NCBI GenBank assembly: GCA_013397695.1
Contig: VYZI01000427.1
Span: forward strand, 124,001-188,000
Source of the DNA: Centropus unirufus
Taxonomy: Eukaryota; Chordata; Aves; Cuculiformes; Centropidae
Length of the DNA stretch: 64,000 bases
Direction: 5' to 3'
How positions within the stretch are numbered: the stretch's first letter is position 1; each line of letters begins with the position of its first letter. The translations under genes and the position numbers were made by a program. Below the pieces are notes generated by a model, which saw only the letters and a list, made by a program, of their open reading frames with translations, was not told the DNA's origin and made no database searches. Of this stretch, positions 12,301 to 25,118 are shown in pieces.

Positions 12301-15300
12301 AAATTAATTTGAGTTTTCCAAATCCCACAAGAAAAGCTGGAAAGCTATTCCCCACCCTCGTTTATATCTTACCTGTCTTCCTTCACATACATGAGAAGGG
12401 ATAGTTTGTCAGTATATTCGTGTTTCAAACCCTTTCCACCATCCTTTTTGGCAGCAAGTGTAAGTCCTGTCTTTTTTCAATTAATGCTAATGCTTGGTAT
12501 TATCATTTGGAAGAACATAGGCAACTGCTTTGCTTCTCTGCAAGTATGTTGGAAGCAGATGAGCTCACAACTCATTCTATGAGCTCAGCTTTTCCTATGG
12601 ATAAGGCACAAGCAGATGCATTTCCCGAACCAGACTAATTCCAAGTGTAAATCCGCTGCCCAGAATCACTCAAAAATCCAGTACCTCAGAGGAACAGTTA
12701 GGAATGCAAAATGACTTCTTTGGAAATAATCATATAATCCTAGCATGCATGTAGGTAGCTTCAGGTTGGATGTGGATATATATATTAATTTATGCATCCT
12801 GTAGAGCAAAACTTTTCTGGTTTACATTCAAAAAATGCCACACTTCTGAGATATTATCTTTCCAGCACACATACTATAATTTTGGGGAGCCAGAAACTTC
12901 TGCTTTCTAATCAAGAGTCAGGCATACATGTGTGTATTTATAAAATTTGTATAAAGAGACTTTGCACTTTTCAGAAAAAAAATCACCCGGAGAGCCAGTC
13001 ACTCTTTCAAAGATCAAATCTTACAAGACAACAGGAAGCAGCAGTTAGTTAGCTGGGTGCCCTGGTGCGAGTGCTGGGTTTTCCACTGCTAGAAAATCTT
13101 CACACAACAGCATTCACAAGTAGCATTTCATATCACGTCTAGTTAGCTATAAGTCCACCTCTGAGCACCAGGATGATGTGTCTCAATTGGATAAAATTTG
13201 AGTCCTTCAGCAGTACAATGTCTGTACAGATGAGGACAATATTTAAGACCCTTCAAATACTATACCTTGTAATATATTCTTGATTTTTCTCTTCAGAACA
13301 GTCAGAGCCTGAGTGCTGCATATCAGAAACACAACCTGAAATTACATGAGTTCTTAACGGCCAAAATGTCATTGTCCCCAAGGCAGAAGTCCTGTGGGAA
13401 AAAAATAAAGTGCTCATCTGGTCCAACAATATGAAAAAATGAATGAAGAAGCATAACCACTTTCTGATTGAAAGGTATGCTTCTTGAAGACAATTCCAGT
13501 TGTGCCGCATTTTCACAGAAACAATACTGAGAAACTTTCCTTCATATTTTCCCCTTCTATAACAAGCTTAATGACATCCAGGTTGCACATCTATAAAAAT
13601 ACTAACTGCTGTTTTAAAAATATGCTGCATTACAATAGAATTGCTGTGTATCATGAAAAGTTTCAGGTGGTACCATATTTAAAGAGAAAAAAATCACAAA
13701 ATGAATCTACAACAATTACCATGAAAGAACTGCATTTCTGGGAAGAAGCACCTACAAGCAGGAATATTTAGTAAAGTCCCCTGGAAGCCGTACACGGGAC
13801 TCATTACACTTCACCGTAGATGTGCCTGTGATCACACATATTCTTCCTGAGAAATCAGCATTTCTCAACCTACAACTGCTGGTAACAGAAGGACCATATA
13901 TGGCTTGGACGCTGATTTTGTTTCCTTTCGGCCTAATTACTATTAGAATGGAAATACTATTTTCACAACTGGTAGTCCTCTGTTTGCAAGAAGGCAGAGA
14001 AGGTACAACTTAAATTCTTGCACCCCGGCAAGTTTCTAGTCAAATTTTCATTTCATAAAAGGGTTGAGCTCTCATAAACTGGAGTTGGAAATTTTTAGCA
14101 TTAAGAAAACAAAAATCTTCAGTATACATTACAACAGGAAGATAATCTTCTTTCACTAGAAGCAGCTTAACCCTAATATAGCAGGGTCTCAGGAACTACT
14201 TGGAGCAAAGTTAGTAGGACTAGCAACATAATCCTTTACCAAGCACAAATAATCAATGAAAGAATGTTGACCCACACTGCACGATTCATTTCCCGGCAGC
14301 ATTCCCAGATAAGTTAATGTTAAACCACAGTGCAGTTAAAACATATTGTCCAAGTGCTGCCTTCTTCCTATATAAACAAGAAAACGAACAAGCTGTTATT
14401 AAATACAGAAAGCAATTAAAGTTATAACACTTTTTAAAAATGTAGTTATTTTCCAGGCAACGCTTACTTTGTACATAAAGGAGAACATTTTTTAAAATTC
14501 TCACTAGCAGAAACACGATGCTTCATGGTAACAATCCACCTTAACAATCTTCCTCAAGAAAATTGAATTATAACAAGTGTTCCACTTGGAAATTTAAATC
14601 CCTCTAATCCCTAGATATTGCAGCTCAAAATACCTTTTCCCCATATTTAATCTCAAAATCCTTAAATTCTTTAAAAAAATATATATTAGCCTTGAAAAGA
14701 TCTCAGACTGGACATAAATTCACAGTATTTTAGTATAAATAAGATGGAAAGAGTATAAATGTAAGAATGAAAGTTTTTTTTTAACAGAAATAGTCTTGCT
14801 GCATGATTAGCAAATTACGAAACATTTTCATACAGTAATAAACTATAGCTGATAATTAATATTACAGTAAAAAGCTAGGAACTGAATCTTCACTAGTATT
14901 TTCTTATAAACCCATAAAATTTTAAAATTTATTTTGCCCACTAGAGTAACTAGCACTACTGGAAGTCCACTTCTGTACTGAATTATCTGTAAGAAATTTG
15001 TTTTGTTTTTCCAACCGATGCCAAGCCAATAGATTGATTTTAATGCATTTATTTAATATATTAGACCAACAGCAAAAAAAATTAATAGCTTTCTAGTTGT
15101 TAAAATGAATAATCAAAGATATTCATGTAACAGTTTTGCAATAAATCAATTCTTCTAAAAGTTGTTTTGCAAAAATGCTAGACATGAAATTCAATATTCT
15201 ACCACAATAAGTCATACTAATTCATTGCAAATTAACAGTCACCACAAAAAGTATTTTTCCAGTTTCCTTGGAAAAACAAGATTTTTGGGACCAACGCCCA

Positions 15301-18300
15301 ACATCTGTCCTTAAATCCAACTACGTAACATTACACTAACACACAAAAAGTCTTAAGGCATGCAAAAAGCTAAAAGGCTCTTTTCTCAAATTTGTGGCAT
15401 TAGAAATTATTTTTTCACACAGGGTTAAATGTGTGATGTGTGTCCTCCCATTTTGCTGTAAAATATTCAAAAATATCCTTGCGCCTTGCATTAATATATG
15501 GTTAATGTTAATATATCATTACTATATGAATCAGGGACAGACCCTTTATTTCAGGAAAATATAAGTGTTCATGGATAAATCAAGTCCACCCGCAACTTAT
15601 CTTCTAGGACAAGGAGTGAGTTTAAGCTAGTTGCTCTTATTCTCAGGCAAGGAAACTACTGTCAGTCAGGTACACAAATAACATCAAATATAAAGTACTT
15701 GAAAACAACCAATTTAATTTACATAAGCTGGATCAAAGCCAAATGCATAGCAGAGTGAAAGAGTGAAATATATTTTCAGGTAGTTCTCTCTTGCTGCATT
15801 TTAAATAAAAGTTATTTTCATGGAAGAGCAGCTAATGTCTGCACAGCTGTGTAACTCACAATATTGAAACAGTCTCAGTAAAAAAGAATAATGGCCTCTT
15901 GTATACAAATGGTTCTCTGTATGCTTGTATGGTCTTTCAGTATTATGGGACAAAGTCATTGAAGTGTTATATAAAAAAACCCCATGATATTATAAATTTT
16001 GAATAGGCAAAATGAATAAATGCAGAGTGCAAAGAATAATACAACTCACAAGCATTATCATGTCATCCTTTTACAGTTTCTACTGAATAGGGAGTACATG
16101 ATGTATACACTATGACAGTCAATTTAAGGGCTGAGTGAACTGCAGAGATACTGATCTACAACCCATCAGAATGTGTTTTAAATGTAATGATAACTTCCCA
16201 CTTTCACTCGTTAATGCTTTAATTTTCTGTTTGTATATCACTCCCTCAGTTTTTAATCATTAGCAAAGACATTCAAGTAACTTCTCCTTTAGGATGACAA
16301 TGATGCAAACTTTTAAATCAGCATGGACTACCTGGAGAGCAGTAGAAAAATTATCAGCATTTTATATTTGATTTCAATAATTAAGCTCTGTGCATTTTAT
16401 TAAGAATGAAGTTTAGCAGCTGAACAAAATGCCTATTGTAACTCCAGGCAGCAGAAAAAAAGCTGCCTCTGGGAAGGAATTTATTAAACTTGTGCCCCAC
16501 ACTAGACCCCCACTGAACTCACAATTACACAGCATGCATCCCATTTCCAGTATATCTGCCTCTCAGTCAGTTGCTTCCTGCCACTGGTGAAACTTAAGCT
16601 GTGTTTCCCGGAAAAGGTTCAACTTGAGAACTATTGCACAGGCATGGTTTCAAGGTAAAATATATGGTAGGCCCAGGGGGACACAAAAGAAAATTCACAG
16701 TCTGAGGTGAAAAATTACTTCCCTATTTGGATATATATATACGTATATATGTATGACATTTTGCAATATTGCATGGTACACGTCTGTAAAGTTCAAGTAC
16801 CTCATAAACATTATAATAGTGATTTAAAACACAGATAGTGCACCAAGTGTGTTCCAACAGTTTATAACATGATAATGTTATCTACCAAAGATATTACAAG
16901 ACTTTTCTGTGGCATCAGTTCATTAGTAAAGCAAGTTTATTCCAATCAAGAATATTTTTTCTATATGTGATACAGAACATCTAAGCTATTTTCTTACTCA
17001 TGTATATATACAGTCATCTAAAATGACTATAAGGTGTTTAATGCACAGCTTCCATCAGGCCTCAGGTATTGTGCTGTATAAAGCAGTGATAGACATGCTT
17101 TGCTAGCCTAGGAGCCTTTCTGAATGATCTTTCCAGGCACTTTTTACTCACATTCCACAGTTATGCTTATGCTTCTCCATATCTCAAATTCCTTATGCTG
17201 TTTGCCAGAACAGTTAAGGACGTCATTTACTGTTTTTCTCAAATATTTTCCCACTTGACTATATTTCTTCCTTCTCTCTTTCTATATACTCTTGCTTTTA
17301 TATTTAAAATATGAAGTGAATAGTAAAAAAGATAGGGGAAAATATGAGTCGAAACAAAATATGAGTCAATGCAAAATTCAGTAGAGTGCTTTTTAAGTCT
17401 ACTTATAGCTGTGAGATTCTTCTTAAAAGGTGTCTATTTTTCTTATCACAGTCTGCCACAATTTATAGGTATAAGATACAAAATCGCAACTGGTATGCGC
17501 AGAGATAAGGCAAGACTTCGGCAAAGTTAAGGCACTGGATGATTACCAAGAAAGACCGGCTCAGCCTATTCCATATGCCTACAGAAGAGCCTGCACATTC
17601 TGTAGTAGAAACACTCTTTCAGATAATATCTGCTCAGTGAAGCCAAGTAGCACAACCTTAGATTGATTAAACTGGGGGCTAGGAGAACATTTCAGCCACT
17701 AGTACCTTCATGGCATGAGCGTTTCTTCCATACTTGGAACTAGATTGGTGTCCAAGTAGGCCAACTCAGTGTTGGGCCAATATGCACAGATCCTTGGTTT
17801 TGGGTAACCACAGCACCACTATGCCTGTAAGGAAGCAAAAGGACCAGGGCAGGTACAGAACAGGACCGTGCATTTCTTAGTACTAAAAAGAAGACAGGAA
17901 AAAGATGAAGTAAACAGAACAGACAGTTAGTCTTTTTATGAGGCACATTACATTGTTATCTGCACAGCACTTCCAAAAAAAATCATTGAAAATTTATATA
18001 GTAAATGTGATTTTCAAAAGATATATTGGCACTGCATGATTCCAGATGCTCAAAATGTCTTATACATATAAAAGTATTTGGGGTCATGAGTTAAAGCATT
18101 TTAACACATCATGGTTAAACTATTTATTTTTCATTCTCTCACATTATACTTCAAAGTTACTGAACCACATGTAAAGCACTTGTTCACAATGTATTTCAAT
18201 ATTCAAGACACTGCAGTATTTCTAAAATATTACACCACTTCATTGAGTGACACATATTTTACACCAAGATGGAATTAAAGGAAATAGGAGGATTTGTATT

Positions 18301-19396
18301 TCACATGTAGTGTGTATCTGGTGCCTCACCTGCCTTTCTGAAACAGAAGGACTAAAGCAGAAAGCTACAATTTATTTTATTAATAATAAAAGCCTTGTAG
18401 AAGAAATCACCATGTCCCAAGTGATTACAAAAGCCTATTTAATGAAATGCATATTTTTTTAATACTCAGGGGTAATGTAATGTTTGTGCTGTTATTTAAG
18501 AACCGTAAAGTACGATTGCGACAGTACCTCTATTAAACATTTTAGAGTCTTCTCAGTGTATGTTTATTTTCTACATCAACTTTTGCACTTATACAATATT
18601 GTCCTAATAATTCAGCATCAAAGTAATGCCACATTTCAATGGACTGAAGCTAGCAGGGCATCTTTCTGGAAAGGGGAAAAAATTGTTTCTGGCAAAAAGC
18701 CTGCCTCATCTACATGAATTATAAGCAGTTTAAAATAATTTGCTCTCTCTAGGTCTCTCTAACCTTGCAAGGAAATTTTTAAGCATTTCAGAAGAAAACT
18801 TAGATAAATGCAATAGAAGTTTCAAATCTTGGATTTGTACTACCTGTATCGTTTTGCTATTGGATTTTAATGGCAATAAGAAATTAAATCTTTGTTCGAG
18901 CTGTTTGAAATAATGGCATCTTGCTACAATGTTTTTAGATTAAAATACTCAGTAGTTAAGTGAAGTCTCAATATGAAGGAGATTTAAAAACAGAAAGCAA
19001 CTCTAAGCCTCACCAGCTTGCAGAAAGCATCCCCCAGGTGGACCCCACCAGGATAGGTGGTGAACCAGATTTCATAATAACTAAACCACAAGTGTGCTTC
19101 TTGGAGATGAGGACAGCTGATGTGAATGTACTTTTCACCCCAGGCAAATGTATGGCTTTCAGAGTTCCATAACCTACTTAAATAGCTAGAAGTGTGCTAG
19201 TACAAATTTCAGATAAATTAATTATTTTGAAAAATTCTGTCAAACATTTCACATTTCCAAGACTAAAGATGGTTGTAACATTTATGACCTTTGATATCTT
19301 TCCTTCTCAAACTTATCCTAGAGAAAGAGCTTTCAGTTACAATCAGGGTCTAAATCTTCCCAGAGTTTAAGGTTGTTCAGTCATACCAGTCAATAA
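9391..19396. other. Unique AT-rich sequence without an established gene
   Basis: No gene can be supported over these 10 kb. Two minus-strand intervals resemble exons (12373-12443 and 13266-13391) and are discussed as findings rather than called. A G-run next to a CACGTG E-box lies at 11796-11817. A TA-rich microsatellite lies at 16731-16756. Everything else appears to be unique, moderately AT-rich DNA with only short ORFs. Confidence 0.6.
16731..16756. repeat. TA/GTA-rich microsatellite
   Basis: A short alternating tract (atatatatat followed by acgtatatatgtat) makes an imperfect TA microsatellite of about 26 bases. It is largely self-complementary. Confidence 0.8.
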
Positions 19397-20283
19397 ACTG
19401 GTCCCCTCAGAGCCTTTTCCTCTTCTCCAGGCTGAACAGCACCCACTCTGTCAATCTGCCCTCCTAGCAGAGGGGCTCCAGCCCTTTGATCAGCTTTGTG
19501 GCCCTCCTCTGAACCAGTTCCGACAGTTCCATATCCTTTCTTATATTGAGGACATTGGAACTGGACATAGCACTCCAGGTGGAGTCTCACAAGGCTGGAG
19601 TAGAGGGGCAGAATCACCTCCCTCGACCTGCTGGCCATGCTTCTTTTGATGCAGCCCAGGATAAGGCTGGCTTTCTGGACTGCGAGCATGGATCGCTTTC
19701 TCATTTCAAGCTTCTCATCAGTCAGCACCACAAAGTCTTTCTCTGTGGGGCTGCTCTCAATCTCATTATCTACCATCCTATATTGAAACCGCGGATTGCC
19801 CTGACCCAGGTGAAGGACCTTGCACTTGGCCTTGTTGAACCTCATGAGGTTCACAGAGGCCCACTTCTCCAACTTCTCCAGGTCCCTCTGGATGACATCC
19901 TGTCTTTCTGGTGTGATGACTGTACCAGTCAGCTTTGTGTCTTCTGCAAACTTGCTGAGGGTGCACTGGATATTGCTGTCAAAATCATTGATAAAGATAT
20001 TAAACAGCACTGGTCCCAGTACAGACCCCTGAGGGACACCACTTGTCACCAAACTCCATCTGGACATCCAGCCATTTACCACTAATCTCTGAATGCAACC
20101 ACCTAACCAATTCCTTATCCACCGAACAGTCCACAAATCAATTTCATATCTCTCCAATTTAGTGGGAGGGATGTTGTGGGGGACCATGTCAAAAGCTGAG
20201 TCCAGTGCCAGTCTTATCTGGCACAAGTCCAGATAGATTACACCCTTTGGCTTTCCCGTGTCTACCTGACGCAGTGACCCCAT
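19390..20283 (-). pseudogene. Decayed CR1 ORF2 (reverse transcriptase) fragment
   Basis: This is the open frame inside the CR1 fragment just described, 297 codons from an internal Met. An intact CR1 ORF2 is roughly three times longer and begins with an endonuclease domain that is absent here. The RT palm motif has Glu in place of the first catalytic Asp (FAED), and motif A carries an insertion, so activity is not expected. After about residue 245 the translation leaves the family frame (string GYGTVGTGSEEGHKADQ), which marks a frameshift. It is therefore a retrotransposon relic rather than a host gene. Confidence 0.92.
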
Positions 20284-20350
20284 CTTAGAAAGCCACGAGC
20301 TTGATCAGACAGGACTTGCCCTTGGTGAAGCCACTTGTGTGTGTCATGAC
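19397..20350 (-). mobile_element. CR1 LINE fragment with reverse transcriptase region, 3' end missing
   Basis: A CR1 retrotransposon remnant on the minus strand. It carries a 297-codon open frame (20283-19390) covering most of the reverse transcriptase domain: YLDL and AFDMVPHN of motif A, VTSGVPQGSVLGPVLFNIF, and the palm motif region SKFAEDTKL, followed by LMRFNKAKCKVLHLG and MASRSREVILPLYSSLV. Upstream coding continues beyond the Met to about 20345 (SGFTKGKSCLI), interrupted by a stop. Damage is clear: about seven extra residues split motif A between YLDL and AFD; the family's FADD catalytic motif reads FAED; and the frame shifts after the QYKK block, around 19545-19560, so the normal thumb/C-terminal part is out of frame. 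The element stops abruptly near 19397 without the ORF2 C-terminus or 3' UTR, which is unusual for CR1 and suggests a later deletion. It shares its subfamily with the copy at 24418-25118. The long plus-strand ORF across 19546-20085 is only the antisense shadow. Confidence 0.96.
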
Positions 20351-21880
20351 ACTTGGCAAGAAAAATTTAAAAAATCCTAAGTGCCAGTACATTGAGGTCT
20401 ACACTGTTATAGTGGCATGAAGTAAGGAACAAAGTGTCTTTTCCCACAGTGAAAAAATGTGTTTTTGTGCAAAGTTAAATGCTTCCAGATAACAGAATAT
20501 TCTTCATTCATGTTGCAAGTTTGATTCACATTACCTGTTAAGTTCCTAAACCCTGATAATTACGGCATACATTTCACATAGATGTTAGACTGTATTAATG
20601 ACATGAAAATTACTAATGCTCTACACATAATAAAAAAGAGTTATTTCTGTCAAGATGCTCAACTTTACTTAATAATCCTCCCGAGAGAATGTTTCAGTCA
20701 ATTTATCCTTGAAAATCCAAAAGATTATTTAAGTTCTCTTACTGTCATTTTAAAACATGTCCATTGTGGATTCCTACATTAGCATGGAATTTAATGTATT
20801 TTTTTAAATTAATTTTAAATTTCTATGAGTGCTACATAGAAAGGTCATAACCCAAGAGCCAGTAGAAAACTATTTTCCCTGTATCTGTATCATCATCCAA
20901 GGTATGTTTTGTTCTTTTCTACACTGTTTTAATGTTAACTGTATCTTTTTTATCATTCTAGTTACTAAATGCCCTTCATTACAAGTGCTCAAATGTAATT
21001 AAGATTAAAAGACCAGTCTCATTAAAATGTAAGTCAAGATGTACTCTTGTGATCTTCGAGGTACCCTAGGTTGTCACCAGTGAAACAGTGCAGCATTTGG
21101 AATTTTCTTCTTCAATGATAACAATGGAATTCTTTTCACTATTCTGTGACTCTGCTACTTTTCCTTTAGAAATAATACCCTAGCCTGAAAAGCATAAGGT
21201 TTTTTGTACTTGTAGATCGCTACTTTATTTAAACAGCTGTTATCTGCTGAAAATAAGGTGGATAATAGAAAAAGACTTCTTGAAGCCATATATCAGGACG
21301 AAAGTTTTATAGCTTTAGTGTTGCTTACAAATCAATTCCTTTGAGTTGGGCTACCATTAGTAGCTTTTAAGATTGCCTAGACCTGTGTCATTCACTGGCG
21401 TTTTGACACCTTAATGCATTAATGGTATATGCAGGCTGACATAACTTCTCTGAAGTACTATTATAGTAATTACTAGGAGTCTTCAATATGACATGCAAAG
21501 TTAAGAAAGGCAACAATAGAGCACGTAGATACTCAGACACTCTTAAAACATTCATTCAAAATTGACAGTGTGTAATTAAGAAACTACAAAAACATTGAGA
21601 TAAGGATTGTCTTCTATGTATACTGTCAGAGAAAACAAGCATGAACGAGAAAGTATCAACCACCATTTTCACATAATAACCTATCAAACAATTCTCTTTC
21701 AGTAAAAAGAGGTTAAGAGAATCAGGGTAAAAAGTACTAGGTTTTTTCAGTTAAGTTCTTTGTCAGAGAAAAATGTTAAAATCTCATTATATTTTAATAA
21801 AAAGGATGCAGTTTTTTTAAGCCATTTAGGAGCCAGCAGATGGTAGTAATGAAACTTCAGTTTGTGTTTAGAACGTTCTC

Positions 21881-21910
21881 AACTCATAAAAAAACTATTT
21901 TTTATGAGTT
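21881..21910. repeat. Perfect inverted repeat (13-bp arms, 4-nt loop)
   Basis: The arms aactcataaaaaa (21881-21893) and ttttttatgagtt (21898-21910) are exact reverse complements around the loop acta. The stem is mostly A-T, with an A6/T6 stretch. It could form a cruciform or an RNA hairpin, but nothing shows that it is expressed. Confidence 0.9.
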
Positions 21911-22051
21911 GATTATCACAGATGCCTCCTAAAGTAAATTAGTGAGAACATGAAACATTATCTGTAAAACATATCTTTACCATTATAAATCACTTTACTT
22001 CATTCTTTCTCAATCAAGTTCATTTTTGGGGGTTTTTTCCCTCAGAATAAT

Positions 22052-22081
22052 AATTCAGAGTAACAATTATTACTCTGAATT
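22052..22081. repeat. Perfect inverted repeat (12-bp arms, 6-nt loop)
   Basis: The arms aattcagagtaa (22052-22063) and ttactctgaatt (22070-22081) are exact reverse complements around caatta. It has the same 30-base overall span as the hairpin 140 bases upstream, but the arm sequences are unrelated. Confidence 0.9.
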
Positions 22082-24417
22082 CAAGTTAGGAACGCGGAAC
22101 ATAGTTCCTCTTTTCATATAAAACCATTTTCATTTCCTACATTTATTGTTTAATAAACTGGTTAATGCATTAAATACCTTCATCTCAAAATTCCTCAGTC
22201 GTACATGCTTCACTTGGAACTAGGAACTATCGACATCTTGACAATTCATTGCCTCATGGACTGTTACCTTATACCCTAAATCGAGGCAATCCATTATTAA
22301 ATGTATTAAATATACTTGAAGCTACTCAAATAGGATTTTTTTTCACTTGTGTAGACATAACGGGGTTCAGAGTGTTCTTAAGCTTTTCACAAGCTTTGTC
22401 TTATGTCATTGAAACATACCCTGAACACTTCCCTTCCTGCCTAAGACCCAGCTGCAGCAGTCTTCACAATTTCCTTCACGTTCAAGTCTGCAAAAGCCAG
22501 GTGAGGAAATAGCTTTCCTTGAACTCATATTTGATACCTGTAGTATAACGATTTTCAGCAGGTAAATAGTTAACTCTTAGGAAAACATATTTTCAAAATC
22601 AGCATACCTGAAGATAAATTGGAGTTTTGCAAGAACAAGAGCTGATTAAGGACAACAGCACATGGCTGTTAATTGTTTACAACCATGAAATATTTCTATA
22701 TTTAGCCAAAGACACATTTTAAATCACTACCATTTATTCTATAATCTGAAATAAACAGTAGGAATATGAATGATATTTTAACAAACTCATAAATATTTAA
22801 AACACTGCTTATTTTCAATCATATCTTTCTGCAAACTTTTTTATAAATACTGAATTTAGTGCCAGGTTATTTTCAGAAAAATAGCACAATTATTCTTCTA
22901 GAAAAGCAGTTAAAATAGCACAGAAAATCTTTAAGACTAGGAAGTTTTTTAGCATGATTTACTACCTATGAGGTAGTGATGTATTTCAGAAGCATGGTAG
23001 AGCTGTATTTCTGTTGTTCTTATTAAGAAATATCAAACTGACAAGATAGAAGTTAGAATATGTTACATGTTTCCTCATGTGTCTCATGTTTTTCTCTTTT
23101 GTCATGAGGACAAATTAAAACTGATGGCAATATTTACTTCTGCCAAAGTAAGAATATTTGAAAACTGATTACGAAGAAAAATATTACATTAATAAATAGC
23201 ATACTATTTTAAAAAAAATCCTAGAGAGAATCTGGGGGGAGGAGGGGTTTTTAAAAAAATTTTTCCCATCACTCCCTATAGCACACAGAAATTTTAGGTT
23301 TGAATTTAAAGAAGAAAAAAAAAGCCAGTCTAGCCAAATTAATAATACACATCAACTATGTTATGGCAGAACATTCGAACACCACACATGAATATATAAA
23401 TACACAAAAATTTTGTTAGCCATCCCCTTCTCCAAAGAGCAGTGGGTGTTTTTAAGCAACCAGATACCTAAAGGAGAATAAGACACCCATTGGTATTTCT
23501 CTACCAATTAAATGCTTTGTAGCCACACACAGTACACTAGGTTCTCTGATAATGTGGAAACTGATTTTAATGCAATGCACTATAACAGTACAATATTGAC
23601 TATTGCTCTTCACTGGCTGAATATGCCAGCCTAGCCTCTCTACTATAACCAACATGTAATCCAACTACTAGTCCCATAAATAAAGCTGCTAAAATAAAAA
23701 TTAATATTTGAGCATTGTAAACTTATTCCATTTGCAGGCCTACCATTCTGCTTCAGAACTAAAACTATTTAAAAGAAATTCTTCAGGTGACATGTTGTGA
23801 TGGCAGAGGCTCACATAATAGAGAGTTATAAATAATATATCTATATGTCAATGGCAATTAAATAAGTACATGGCTCTGAAAGCAAAACAAAGCTCCTCTG
23901 GTGAGAAAATGTATTTTCGGAACAAGTGTAAGACAACAGACAAGAACACGAAAACATTTGATTACTCCGAATTAGATCACTTTCTTAAGAGACACAATTG
24001 AAGGACATCTTAAAGTTACTTAAATATATCAAACTATTTAGAAATCCTAACAACTTCCTTCTCGATAGGAAATCAAAGTTAGAAAATGAAAGCCATCTAT
24101 AGCTCAGTACACCACAGAAGAATTAACTACTTTTTTGACGGGGACCCATTTAATGCACAGATTTAGGTTAAAGAAAATCCAGTTGATAGGAGCTAACATA
24201 GCTACGAAGTGCCACGCTAACATGTTTTGATTTTTTTTTTTAATTAGGGGAGCAGACAAGGAATCATATGAGAAATATTGGGGTTGTATCCATGTTCAGC
24301 TGAATTACTTTTACTGAGTTACTAGTTTGAAAAGCCAAAATGAAAAGATAGCCTTTGAATCATAGAACACTAAAATACATCTAAAATGGACAAAAACATT
24401 GGTCACTTAGAAACATG

Positions 24418-25118
24418 GAATCATAGAATTATTTGGATTGGAAGGTATCTTAAAGATCATCTAGTTGTAATCCCATTACCATGTGCAGGGACACCTCCCA
24501 CCAGATCAGGCTGCTCAAGGACCCATACAACCTGGCCTTGAACACGTCCAGGAGGGAGCATCCGCAACCTCCCTGTGCATATGTTCCATTGCCTCAACAC
24601 ACTCATCGTGAAGAATTTCTTCCTGGTTTCTAGTCTCAAGCTTCCCCTTTCCAATTTGTAGCCATTCCGCCTCATCCTATCACACATACCCTTGTAAAAA
24701 GTCCTTCTCCAGCTTTCATGTAGACACCCTTTAGGTGCTGGAAGCACATTATAAGGTCTCCTCAGAGCCTTCTTCTCCAGGCTGAACAGCACCCACTCTG
24801 TCAATCTGTCCGCATAACAGAGGTGCTCCAGCCCTTTGATCAGTTTTGTAGCCCTCCTCTGAACCAGTTCCAACATTTCCATATCTTTCTTATATTGAGG
24901 ACTCTGCAACGGGACACAGCACTCCAGCTGGAGGCTCACAAGGCTGGAGTAGAGGGGCAGAAACACCTCCCTTGACCTGCTGGCCATGCTCCTTTTGACG
25001 TAGCCCAGGATAAGGTTGGCTTTCTGAGCTGCAAGTGCACATTGCCAACTCATGTTGAACTTGTCTTCAATGAGCACCCCCAAAACCTTCTATGCAGGAT
25101 TGCCCTCAATCATGTTCA
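24418..25118 (-). mobile_element. CR1 LINE, 5'-truncated, with preserved 3' UTR
   Basis: A CR1 3' portion on the minus strand. The 3' end lies at the low-coordinate side, where the plus strand reads aatcatagaatta near 24420, followed by the typical antisense 3' UTR (aaagatcatctagttg) and the conserved C-terminal coding region. Minus-strand translation gives LAAQKANLILGYVKRS, SMASRSREVFLPLYSSLV, LELVQRRATKLIKGLEHL and LFSLEKKALR, all familiar CR1 ORF2 blocks, then KKFFTMSVLRQWN near the end. Frameshifts and substitutions show decay. Over about 330 bases it aligns closely with the copy at 19397-20350, including the shared string gaacagcacccactctgtca, so both are the same subfamily in the same orientation, about 4 kb apart. 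Confidence 0.96.
24457..25083 (-). pseudogene. Decayed CR1 ORF2 C-terminal fragment
   Basis: This 208-codon frame within the CR1 copy covers the region after the RT palm to the ORF2 end. The first 130 or so residues follow the family (YKKDMEMLELVQRRATKLI region). From about residue 115 the usual two-block spacing is degraded (NVLPAPKGCLHESWRR) and the last part runs on through 3' UTR sequence, so the apparent C-terminus is not real. No catalytic residues are present; it is non-functional. Confidence 0.88.

Larger units (their letters stand above)
20351..24417. other. Unique AT-rich sequence between two CR1 copies
   Basis: I see no gene here. Content is AT-rich unique DNA with two perfect inverted repeats (21881-21910 and 22052-22081). 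A plus-strand ORF of 87 codons at 22249-22512 has no recognisable domain and is probably fortuitous. Confidence 0.6.

Noticed and set aside
13301..13440. Plus-strand exon-like interval after tttttctcttcag, 45 open codons
   Set aside because: It overlaps the minus-strand candidate at 13266-13391, lacks a donor and ends at a stop; direction cannot be decided from sequence.
17736..17824. Minus-strand acceptor-like site (cttccttacag) followed by a short open frame
   Set aside because: The frame closes after about 27 codons and no good donor follows; it could be a terminal non-coding exon but there is no support.
19546..20085. 179-codon plus-strand ORF
   Set aside because: It lies wholly antisense to the CR1 reverse transcriptase frame, and its openness follows from the CR1 sequence.
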